Part shown: one piece after another, positions 1 to 5,104 of the stretch
Layout: every line of letters starts with the position of its first letter
Numbering within the stretch: position 1 is the stretch's first letter
Source: Chloroflexota bacterium
Lineage (GTDB): Bacteria; Chloroflexota; Anaerolineae; Anaerolineales; UBA11657
Assembly (NCBI GenBank): GCA_003670425.1
Contig: QWRL01000108.1
Span: 1-7,725 of the forward strand
DNA length: 7,725 bases
Direction of reading: 5' to 3'
The notes under the pieces: model-generated
The model's database searches: none
Seen by the model: only the letters and a program-made list of their open reading frames with translations
What the model was told of the DNA's origin: nothing
Made by a program: the position numbers and the translations under genes

Positions 1-1
1 G

Positions 2-157
2 TGGGTGGCGGGCGAGTATGTGGCAGATGCGCACGCGCTGCAGTTGCCGCGCGGCAGCTACCGCGCAGCTGTGGGCATGTACGCTGCCGAAACCGGCACG
101 CGCCTGCAGCTGGCAGACGGCAGCGACTCAGTACTGTTTGATTTTGCAGTGCCCTGA
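2..157 (+). CDS. C-terminal tail of a glycosyltransferase-39-like membrane protein (5' end outside window)
   Basis: An open frame runs from the window edge to the TGA at 155-157 and encodes 51 residues. The stretch LPRGSYRAAVGMYAAETGTR resembles the soluble tail found at the end of many Chloroflexota mannosyltransferase-like (GT39/PMT-type) membrane proteins, where a 'P.G.Y.l.vGlYd..TGeRL' strand pair is followed by a short closing strand; here that strand is SVLFDFAVP. Such enzymes move sugars from polyprenyl-phosphate donors outside the membrane. The catalytic and membrane part lies upstream of the window and cannot be checked, so the family name is an inference from the tail only. Codon use is GC-rich like the 2440-5655 cluster. 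An alternative is another secreted beta-sandwich protein. Confidence 0.5.
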   Translation, partial: WVAGEYVADAHALQLPRGSYRAAVGMYAAETGTRLQLADGSDSVLFDFAVP

Positions 158-201
158 CTTTTGCGGGCACAGGTGCGCGGCAATAGCCAACTTGCGTTAG
201 C

Positions 202-377
202 GTGCCGGAGTTGGGTCCGCTGCCGGCTGATCCTGAATCCGTCGTTACGGAAATGCCCGAACTGGAGTGTCAACTAGCGGCGAGCAAGCTGCGCAAGCCG
301 GGCACGATCTGTTGTTGCACGATGCGCGCTTCAGTGCTGCGCCGACCCCGGAACTGGAGTTTGATCAGGTAGTTTGA
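202..377 (+). pseudogene. Decayed coding sequence ending in a 'PELEFDQ' relic
   Basis: Two frames carry coding-like text. Frame 1 from GTG 202 reads VPELGPLPADPESVV and then EMPELECQLAAS. Frame 3 reads GEQAAQAGHDLLLHDARF and then SAAPTPELEFDQVV before TGA 375-377. Neither has a convincing start or Shine-Dalgarno site, and the plausible text shifts frame around 275-285, as expected of a frameshifted gene remnant. The strand-like 'DLLLHDARF' text is loosely reminiscent of the beta-rich tail of the preceding gene, so this may be the 3' end of a paralogue; that is weak inference. The closing 25 bases recur with 22 matches at 7211-7235. The stop codon of the minus-strand DUF6069-like gene (365-367) lies inside this relic, so the border with the AT-richer block is close to 365-375. 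Confidence 0.4.
344..368 (+). repeat. 25-bp coding-relic repeat, copy A (partner at 7211-7235)
   Basis: This copy matches 7211-7235 at 22 of 25 positions, same orientation. In the frame ACC CCG GAA CTG GAG TTT GAT CAG the differences are Thr/Ile (ACC/ATC) plus TTT/TTC and GAT/GAC, the last two silent. A shorter related core (CCCGAACTGGAGT) also occurs at 256-268. The silent third-base pattern suggests both copies descend from one protein-coding sequence rather than from a DNA-binding site. Confidence 0.6.
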
Positions 378-805
378 ACCAATGGAACTGATCCTGTGCG
401 CGTTAATAAATAGAGCAGGGCCCCCCCCGCCACTAAATGCATCACCTCTAGTAAAACAATCATTAGCATTGGTGCATTGGGCAAGGTCAACGGGCCAGGG
501 ACAAAGGCAAGTAGCACTAGAATGGCAATGATCGTAAACCAACGATTCGGGTTCCTCGTCCAGCGGTAGAAAAGGGTATAGACTAAAGTGCCCACCAAAA
601 GGGGGGCAGTAGACGCGAGGATGACGGAGGCTAGGGTAATCGGTGTCCCCATCGGTGTCATCACGTCTGCCGGGAAGCCGCCGAGGGCTGAGCCGGTGAC
701 ATAAAGAATAGTGTTGATAACCGCGGCAATCCCGGCTGCGGTCAGCCCCTGTCGCCAAGTGGTAGCCATTGAAAGCTTAGGTCGGGCAATAGTTGTTGTA
801 GACAT
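365..805 (-). CDS. DUF6069-like four-helix integral membrane protein
   Basis: This 146-residue protein of unknown function resembles the DUF6069 family of small membrane proteins. Four hydrophobic segments are visible at about residues 21-41, 56-80, 89-104 and 111-134, separated by short loops with basic residues (RWTRNPNR at 81-88). The C-terminal 'VMHLVAGGALL' fits the family's final helix. The start is well supported: AGAGGA lies about 6 nt before the ATG at 805. It follows the LUD gene and a possible 26-codon ORF on the same strand and may be co-transcribed with them. A run of eight G (421-428 on the plus strand) covers codons 126-129; slippage there would replace the last helix end and tail. 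Base composition is AT-richer than the 2440-5655 cluster, suggesting transfer. No enzymatic motif is visible, so no function is proposed. Confidence 0.75.
   Translation of the reverse strand: MSTTTIARPKLSMATTWRQGLTAAGIAAVINTILYVTGSALGGFPADVMTPMGTPITLASVILASTAPLLVGTLVYTLFYRWTRNPNRWFTIIAILVLLAFVPGPLTLPNAPMLMIVLLEVMHLVAGGALLYLLTRTGSVPLVQTT
421..428 (-). repeat. Homopolymer G8 inside the DUF6069-like gene
   Basis: Eight consecutive C on the plus strand read as G8 in codons 126-129 (Ala-Gly-Gly-Ala) of the membrane protein gene. The in-frame reading matches the expected family tail. A one-base change would swap the last roughly 18 residues for another frame; one alternative frame stays open to position 270 and would lengthen the protein. 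It is a possible slippage site; no evidence of phase variation is present in a single sequence. Confidence 0.5.
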
Positions 806-816
806 GAAATTCCTCT

Positions 817-897
817 TTATTTATGTACTTCATCGGTTTCGAAAATAATGCATTTGCTGCAGATCAGCCATGCAATCAGCGCGCCAGCTAACCTCAT
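817..897 (-). CDS. Possible 26-residue small hydrophobic protein
   Basis: A 26-codon ORF lies between the LUD gene and the DUF6069-like gene. It has AGGAG four nt before its ATG (complement of 895-897) and its TAA (817-819) falls directly before the Shine-Dalgarno of the next gene, 11 nt from that ATG. The product begins MRLAGALIAWLICSKCIIFE and ends in the polar TDEVHK, so it has one hydrophobic stretch long enough to span or anchor in a membrane. Spacing is typical of a translated gene in an operon. It could instead be an untranslated leader or chance ORF; at this length coding statistics say little. No known family is recognised. Confidence 0.35.
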   Translation of the reverse strand: MRLAGALIAWLICSKCIIFETDEVHK

Positions 898-925
898 TGA
901 GCTCCTGTCCCCCTTTTGAACTAGT

Positions 926-1549
926 CTAGAAACCTATATTTTCTTTCACGATAATCACTGTGATTCGACCAGGGGTGATTTCGCGGTTCACCACTAAAAG
1001 TTTGCCAACCACGCTGTGTGCCTTATAAATCTTGAAAGCGCGTTCATCTTCTAGGGGCAGGACGTATTCATTAATTCGTTTCAAACCTTCTTCATTATTT
1101 GACACGATCTTCTGTGAGCCAACCACCCAGATAACCTTGCTGGCGCCTGCACCGTAAGGTCCCAACTGACTGCCCGTCGCAGAGGCGATCATGGCAACGC
1201 CGCTTTCGGTCAGCGCCTGCACACTTCCGAGCACGTATTCAGGGGACGCGCCAAGTTTGACCATCTCGCGTTGCTGGGTCTGATAATCAAGTTTTGACAG
1301 TTTGACGCGGACAGAGTCATAGCGCCCCGATTTATCAACGTCTTCGGTAATACCAAGTTGGTCAAGCGTGACTGAACTGGAAATGAAAGCCTCTGCGCCA
1401 GCAGGGAGCAATTCGGCAACTTTCTTGCGCGCGTCCGCTCCGGTTTCAACAACAATGGCGATCATTCCATTGGCTGCAAGAGCCTCCACCGTGCGTTTGA
1501 TCTGTGCATCGGAAGCAAGCCTTGCATATTTGGAAGTAGGTGGTGTCAT
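926..1549 (-). CDS. LUD-domain protein (LutC/YkgG-like, DUF162)
   Basis: This 207-residue protein is essentially one LUD domain. Recognisable family segments are SSSVTLDQLGI at 57-67, SPEYVLGSVQALTESG at 102-117 and VIWVVGSQKIV at 139-149, the last matching the 'kVIvvvG.NKIV' strand of LUD proteins. In LutABC the LutC subunit works with iron-sulfur partners in L-lactate oxidation, but no lutA or lutB lies nearby, so a lactate role is not supported here; stand-alone LUD proteins are common and mostly uncharacterised. I place the start at ATG 1549 because AGAGGAG sits 8 nt upstream; a longer frame to 1609 adds 20 residues that overlap the candidate operator. It is divergent from the TetR-type gene 143 bp away, implying control by it. 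Composition is AT-richer than the downstream cluster. Confidence 0.85.
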   Translation of the reverse strand: MTPPTSKYARLASDAQIKRTVEALAANGMIAIVVETGADARKKVAELLPAGAEAFISSSVTLDQLGITEDVDKSGRYDSVRVKLSKLDYQTQQREMVKLGASPEYVLGSVQALTESGVAMIASATGSQLGPYGAGASKVIWVVGSQKIVSNNEEGLKRINEYVLPLEDERAFKIYKAHSVVGKLLVVNREITPGRITVIIVKENIGF

Positions 1550-1580
1550 TACTTTTTCTCCTCTGATTTTATATTTAATG

Positions 1581-1602
1581 TTAGAATGCATTAGTCTTCT
1601 AA
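1581..1602. promoter_or_regulatory. Candidate TetR-type operator (inverted repeat)
   Basis: TTAGAA (1581-1586) and TTCTAA (1597-1602) form a perfect 6-bp inverted repeat over 22 bp, with an internal 8-bp palindrome AATGCATT at 1585-1592. It lies between the divergent LUD and regulator genes, just downstream of the candidate LUD promoter, where a bound repressor would block transcription. Location and size suit a TetR-family dimer, but the site is predicted only from symmetry. AATGCATT also occurs at 847-854, ahead of the DUF6069-like gene. Confidence 0.4.
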
Positions 1603-1618
1603 ACAACACATGATTGCT

Positions 1619-1647
1619 ATCTTATTTCCTGAGTTGGCTTTAGACAA
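1619..1647 (-). promoter_or_regulatory. Candidate promoter for the LUD gene
   Basis: On the minus strand TTGTCT (complement of 1642-1647) and TAAGAT (complement of 1619-1624) are separated by 17 bp; each matches four of six consensus sigma-70 positions. Transcription would begin near 1612, leaving the 1581-1602 inverted repeat within the early transcribed region. A weaker alternative is TTGTTT and TAACAT, also 17 bp apart, about 40 bp further downstream. Confidence 0.3.
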
Positions 1648-1692
1648 CCGTCAGATGTCCGGAATCGTTGGATAAGCAACACAGGAGCGAAA

Positions 1693-2262
1693 ATGTCGTC
1701 TATTTCCAAAAAGGAAGACCCCCGGATCACACGCACCCGAAATCTGATTCTGGAATCTTTCGGGCAGCTTCTCACCAAAAAAGGATTTGATACCATCACC
1801 ATACAAGACCTGACTGACAAGGTCCAGATCAACCGGGCCACTTTTTATGCGCACTTTCAAGATAAATATGCCCTGCTCGATTATTTTGTTTCCCAACTAT
1901 TAAGGCAGAAAATCGAAGCTCGGGCACTGGGTGCCTGCCAATACTCCCCTGATAATCTCAAGATATTAATCCTCACCGTAGTGGAATTTCGATCACAAGT
2001 ACGTAAGGACTGGGCAAACGCGACCCAGACATTCGATGCTCTTGTGGAAGGAGCGATAAAAAAGCTTATATTTGATTTGTTCATGCACTGGTTGGACAAG
2101 TTGAAGACAGGTGTGTCACACGAAATTTCTGCCACAGTTGCCGCCTCAGCGATCTATGGGTTGGCAAACTATTACAGTCGGCAAAAGAAACGGCCTGCGC
2201 TCGAAAAATTTGTGGACGAAGCGTTTCTGCTGGTGGCAGTTAATCTGGAGCAGTTTGCGTGA
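1693..2262 (+). CDS. TetR/AcrR-type transcriptional regulator
   Basis: A 189-residue regulator, the usual TetR-family size. The N-terminal DNA-binding domain covers about residues 12-60: RNLILESFGQLLTKKGFDTI leads into the helix-turn-helix at 36-55 (TIQDLTDKVQINRATFYAHF), closed by the family's 'F.dKyaLL' segment. The remaining helical part would form the ligand and dimer domain; the ligand cannot be read from the sequence. The start is supported by AGGAG 5 nt before the ATG. It is transcribed away from the LUD gene, the classical arrangement for a local repressor acting on its neighbour and itself, and an inverted repeat lies at 1581-1602. Codon use (AAA, ATA, TTA, GAT) is AT-richer than that of the 2440-5655 cluster, as with its two minus-strand neighbours. 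Confidence 0.9.
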   Translation: MSSISKKEDPRITRTRNLILESFGQLLTKKGFDTITIQDLTDKVQINRATFYAHFQDKYALLDYFVSQLLRQKIEARALGACQYSPDNLKILILTVVEFRSQVRKDWANATQTFDALVEGAIKKLIFDLFMHWLDKLKTGVSHEISATVAASAIYGLANYYSRQKKRPALEKFVDEAFLLVAVNLEQFA

Positions 2263-2290
2263 GCACGCAGGGGCGCGGGGCCCGCAATAA

Positions 2291-2431
2291 TCAGTTGAAC
2301 TGCAGCTCGGCAGAAGCGAATTTCTGATCCGCGGTGCATCTGCGATTCTGGTGGGGCAGGCATTTGCGGTTATTCGCGTGGTAACGCCCGTGGCACACTG
2401 GCTGCGTCAAAAGTACCTTTCTCCAGATTAA
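2291..2431 (+). pseudogene. 3' remnant of an unidentified gene
   Basis: An open frame of 46 codons between TAA 2288-2290 and TAA 2429-2431 has no usable start or ribosome-binding site, yet reads like a protein C-terminus: SVELQLGRSEFLIRGASAIL, then VGQAFAVIRVVTPVAHWLRQ, then KYLSPD. The middle is a plausible amphipathic or membrane helix. Codons are GC-rich and resemble those of the following cluster rather than the regulator before it. I infer the tail of a host gene whose front was lost where the AT-richer block now ends (about 2263-2290). Its stop codon overlaps the TAAAAT box preceding the next gene. The family is not recognised. Confidence 0.4.
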
Positions 2432-2434
2432 AAT
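2429..2434 (+). promoter_or_regulatory. TAAAAT box 5 nt before the transporter start (possible leaderless promoter)
   Basis: TAAAAT differs from the -10 consensus TATAAT at one base and ends 5 nt before ATG 2440. With no Shine-Dalgarno site nearby, transcription starting at or next to the A of the ATG would give a leaderless mRNA. No good -35 is visible. A matching arrangement occurs at 3373-3378. Confidence 0.35.
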
Positions 2435-2439
2435 AATTT

Positions 2440-3366
2440 ATGCGACAAGTCCGCGAGTGGGTTACGTTTTGGGTATTGGCGATTGTGCTGTGGGGGCCCT
2501 CGTTCCTGCTGATCAAGGTGGCGCTGCGCGAGCTGGAGCCCGTAATGGTGGTGGCGCTGCGCATCTCGCTGGGTGCAGCGGGCTGCTGGGCGGTGCTGTT
2601 GTGGCAGCGCATTCCGCTGCCAAGCGAGCCGCGCCTGTTGCTGGCGCTGGTGCTCTTCGGGTTGGTGAATACCGCTGCCCCATTTCTGCTCATCACCTGG
2701 GCAGAGCAATTCATTGACTCGGGCGTGGCCGGTATTTTAAACGGAACCATGCCATTCTTTACTACACTGATTGCACACTTCTTTTTGGCGGATGACCGCA
2801 TCACGCCGCTGAAGCTGCTGGGCCTGGCGCTGGGTTTTGCGGGAATGGTGTTTTTGGTGGGCGGCAACCTGCAAACTGCCAACTGGCTGGGCAGCCTGCG
2901 CGGCCAGCTGGCTGTGATTGTGGCCTGCGTGTGTTACGCCTGCGGCGCGGTATACAACAGCCGTGCGTTGCGCGGCCACCGGCCGGAGGTGATAGCGGCC
3001 TTTTCGCTTACGGGAGCGGCAGCCTGGTTGTGGGTGGCTGCGTTTGTCAGCGGCACGGAGTTGCGCCTGCCCGCCAGCAGCGCGGTGTGGCTGGCGGTGT
3101 TGTGGCTGGGGCTGATGGGTACGGCGCTGGCATATACAGCCGCCTTTTATCTGATGCGCAGCTGGGGTCCCACGCGTGTTTCGCTGCTTACCTATGTGCT
3201 GCCGGTTGTGGCTGTTACGCTGGGCGTGGTATTCCTGGGGGAAGCGCTGCACTGGCAGCTGGTGGCGGGCGGGCTGCTGGTGCTGGCCGGCATTGCCGTG
3301 GTGAACCTGCGCCGCAGCGTGGCTGGGCGCACTGCCACGCACCGCAGCATTCCTGCCAGTAAGTGA
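2440..3366 (+). CDS. EamA/DMT-family transporter
   Basis: A 308-residue inner-membrane protein with the drug/metabolite transporter pattern: two EamA repeats of five helices each, at about residues 8-135 and 150-285. The first begins with VLWGPSFLLIKVALRELEP, a recognisable EamA opening ('WGssFl.iKval..l.P'), and contains NTAAPFLLITWAEQFIDSG followed by NGTMPFFTTLIAHFF, the conserved helix 3-4 region. The second contains GLMGTALAYTAAFYLMRSWG and the VLPVVAVTLGVVFLGEAL segment. Such proteins export or import small metabolites or amino acids; the substrate cannot be predicted. The start at ATG 2440 is preceded by a TAAAAT box and no Shine-Dalgarno. The next gene begins 18 nt after its stop. GC-rich, no sign of damage. 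Confidence 0.9.
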   Translation: MRQVREWVTFWVLAIVLWGPSFLLIKVALRELEPVMVVALRISLGAAGCWAVLLWQRIPLPSEPRLLLALVLFGLVNTAAPFLLITWAEQFIDSGVAGILNGTMPFFTTLIAHFFLADDRITPLKLLGLALGFAGMVFLVGGNLQTANWLGSLRGQLAVIVACVCYACGAVYNSRALRGHRPEVIAAFSLTGAAAWLWVAAFVSGTELRLPASSAVWLAVLWLGLMGTALAYTAAFYLMRSWGPTRVSLLTYVLPVVAVTLGVVFLGEALHWQLVAGGLLVLAGIAVVNLRRSVAGRTATHRSIPASK

Positions 3367-3372
3367 TGCGGT

Positions 3373-3378
3373 TAAAAT
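3373..3378 (+). promoter_or_regulatory. TAAAAT box 6 nt before the 3385 start (possible leaderless promoter)
   Basis: TAAAAT ends 6 nt before ATG 3385 in the 18-nt gap after the transporter gene. It repeats the arrangement at 2429-2434 and again there is no Shine-Dalgarno site. An internal promoter giving a leaderless message is possible; no clear -35 is seen, so it may simply be an AT-rich start region. Confidence 0.3.
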
Positions 3379-3384
3379 GTTGAT

Positions 3385-4284
3385 ATGAAACGCGCCGTGA
3401 GTATCAGCCTCGGATCCTCCAAGCGAGACAAGCGCGTGCAGCTGGAGCTGCTGGGCGAGCAGGTGGTCATCGAGCGCATTGGCACCGACGGCGACATGGA
3501 ACGCGCAGCGCAGCTCTATCGCGAGCTGGACGGGCAGGTGGATGCGTTTGGCGTGGGCGGTGCAGACCTTGGCTTGCTGGTGGATACCAAGTGGTACCCG
3601 CTGCACTCCGTGAAGCCGATGGTGCGCTTCATTCATAAAACGCCGGTGGTGGATGGCACCGGTCTCAAGACCACATTGGAGCGCGGTTCGGCAGCTTTTC
3701 TGGAGCAGGCGGTGGGTGCACAAGTGCAGCCCAAGCGCGCACTCTTCACAGCCGGTTCGGACCGCTGGGGCATGTCGGTTGGCTTTCTGGAGCAGGGCTA
3801 CGATTGTGTGTTTGGAGATTTAATGTTTGCACTGGATGTGCCCATCCCGCTGCGCTCGGCGCAAGCCGTGAAGCGCCTGGCGGCGGTGTTGATGCCGCTC
3901 GTAAGCCGGCTGCCGTTCTCCATGATCTACCCCACAGGCGACAAGCAGGAGGCCTTCGTGCCCAAGCATGAGCGCTGGTACAAGTGGGCCACCGTGCTGG
4001 CGGGTGACTGCCATTTTATTAAACGCCACATGCCATTGCAGCTGCCGGGGCGCACAGTGGTAACCAACACCACCACCGCGGCGGATGTGCAGCTCTTCCG
4101 CGAGCGCGGCATCCGCTACCTTGTGACCACCACGCCGGTGCTGGAGGGGCGCTCGTTTGGCACCAACATGATGGAGGCTGCGCTGGTGGCGGTGGCCGGC
4201 AAAGGACGCAAGCTGACAACGCCCGAACTTGTGGACATGATTGCGCGCCTGGACTTCAAGCCGCAGCTGCAGCAGCTGAACTAA
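3385..4284 (+). CDS. Conserved protein of the 'quinate 5-dehydrogenase'-annotated family
   Basis: A 299-residue soluble protein. It matches a family I know mainly from Chloroflexota, Deinococcus-Thermus and Firmicutes, often labelled 'quinate 5-dehydrogenase'. Hallmark segments are SISLGSSKRDKR at 6-17, RIGTDGD at 31-37, DAFGVGGADLGL at 53-64 and TPVVDGTGLKTTLER at 86-100. I see no classical GxGxxG/A Rossmann fingerprint and no shikimate-dehydrogenase catalytic motif, so the enzymatic label is doubtful and I would treat the function as unknown. The C-terminal half contains a conserved-looking TNTTTAADVQLFRERGIRYL stretch. It lies 18 nt after the transporter gene and 40 nt before the nucleotidyltransferase, probably in one transcription unit. 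No signal peptide or membrane segment is apparent. Confidence 0.75.
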   Translation: MKRAVSISLGSSKRDKRVQLELLGEQVVIERIGTDGDMERAAQLYRELDGQVDAFGVGGADLGLLVDTKWYPLHSVKPMVRFIHKTPVVDGTGLKTTLERGSAAFLEQAVGAQVQPKRALFTAGSDRWGMSVGFLEQGYDCVFGDLMFALDVPIPLRSAQAVKRLAAVLMPLVSRLPFSMIYPTGDKQEAFVPKHERWYKWATVLAGDCHFIKRHMPLQLPGRTVVTNTTTAADVQLFRERGIRYLVTTTPVLEGRSFGTNMMEAALVAVAGKGRKLTTPELVDMIARLDFKPQLQQLN

Positions 4285-4286
4285 GG

Positions 4287-4318
4287 GCGGCCGGCGTGTT
4301 AAGTTGCTGCCGGCCTGC
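4287..4318 (+). other. Stable intergenic hairpin between two cluster genes
   Basis: GGCCGGC (4289-4295) pairs perfectly with GCCGGCC (4309-4315) around a 13-nt loop; two more G-C pairs extend the stem past a bulged T at 4316. It fills most of the 40-nt gap, beginning 3 nt after one stop codon and ending 6 nt before the next ATG. No T-run follows, so it is not a standard intrinsic terminator; it could affect mRNA stability or initiation of the next gene. Confidence 0.4.
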
Positions 4319-4324
4319 AAGCTG

Positions 4325-5104
4325 ATGGATGCCATTGTCGGAGCGGGCGGCGTGGTGCGCGCCGATGATGCGCTGCAGTCGGTGGCGCCGGTGGGCACGC
4401 CCAAGGCACTGCTGCCGCTGCTGGGGCGCCCAATGGTGCAGTACGTGCTGGATGCCATCAGCAAAGTGGCGCGCATTCAAAATGTGATTGTGATTGGATT
4501 GGATGCGCAGCATGGGCTGGCCTGCCCCGGCAAGCAGCTGGTGTATCTGCCGTCGGCCGGCAGCTTGTTTGACAATGCGCGCCAGGGCTGCCGCGCCATT
4601 TTGGAACGCAACCCCGCCAGCCGGCTTGCAGTCTGGTTTAGCGCAGATGTGCCGCTGATAACACCCGCCATGGTGGACTGGTTTCTGGATCGCACACTAG
4701 AAAGCGACCGCGATCTTTTTTACCAGCTAATCCGGCGCGAGGTGATGCTCAAGCGCTTCCCCGAGAGCCGGCGCACCTACACGCATTTGCAGGACCGCGT
4801 GGTGTGCGCGGGCGATGTGGCTGCAATTACGCCAGTAGTGGGCGCGGGTGCGCATCCATTGTGGGAGCAGATTACCGGCGCACGCAAGAACCCGCTGCGC
4901 CAGGCGCAGATAGTAGGCGTGCAATTGCTGTGGCTGCTGCTCACGCGCCAGCTAAGCGTGCCGCGCGCGGAGCAGCTGGTGGGGCAGCGCCTGGGCCTCA
5001 GCGGTGTGCTGCTGGACTGCCCGTTTGCGGAGATGGGCATGGATGTGGACAAGCCGCTGCAATATGCGCTGGCCGAGCGCGAACTGCGCGCGGCGCGCAC
5101 ATGA
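4325..5104 (+). CDS. Nucleotidyltransferase (NTP_transf_3 / MobA-like fold)
   Basis: A 259-residue sugar-phosphate or MobA-like nucleotidyltransferase. The start MDAIVGAGGVV aligns with the first strand of the fold ('MDAIvlAGG'); a TTG seven codons upstream would also be in frame but adds nothing family-like. PKALLPLLGRPMVQYVLDAI at 26-45 carries the conserved lysine region that binds the NTP, and SADVPLITP at 106-114 is the metal-binding 'D.P' strand. CAGDV at 161-165 and GMDVDKP at 238-244 are typical of a Chloroflexota subfamily. The usual G-x-G-T-R loop after AGG is replaced by a longer, non-canonical segment (10-25), a subfamily trait or a change in activity. The substrate is unknown. 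The stop codon overlaps the PAP2 start as ATGA, indicating translational coupling. Confidence 0.85.
   Translation: MDAIVGAGGVVRADDALQSVAPVGTPKALLPLLGRPMVQYVLDAISKVARIQNVIVIGLDAQHGLACPGKQLVYLPSAGSLFDNARQGCRAILERNPASRLAVWFSADVPLITPAMVDWFLDRTLESDRDLFYQLIRREVMLKRFPESRRTYTHLQDRVVCAGDVAAITPVVGAGAHPLWEQITGARKNPLRQAQIVGVQLLWLLLTRQLSVPRAEQLVGQRLGLSGVLLDCPFAEMGMDVDKPLQYALAERELRAART

Noticed and set aside
270..758. Minus-strand 162-codon ORF
   Set aside because: It overlaps the DUF6069-like gene in another frame; its product is arginine/proline-rich with no family features, while the 365-805 frame gives four clean membrane helices and a Shine-Dalgarno site.
2268..2281. G/C-rich palindrome-like run after the regulator gene (GCGGGGCCCGC)
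   Set aside because: The self-complementary halves leave no room for a loop and no T-run follows, so it is not a terminator.
2737..3723. Minus-strand 328-codon ORF
   Set aside because: His/Gln/Arg-rich shadow of two well-supported plus-strand genes.
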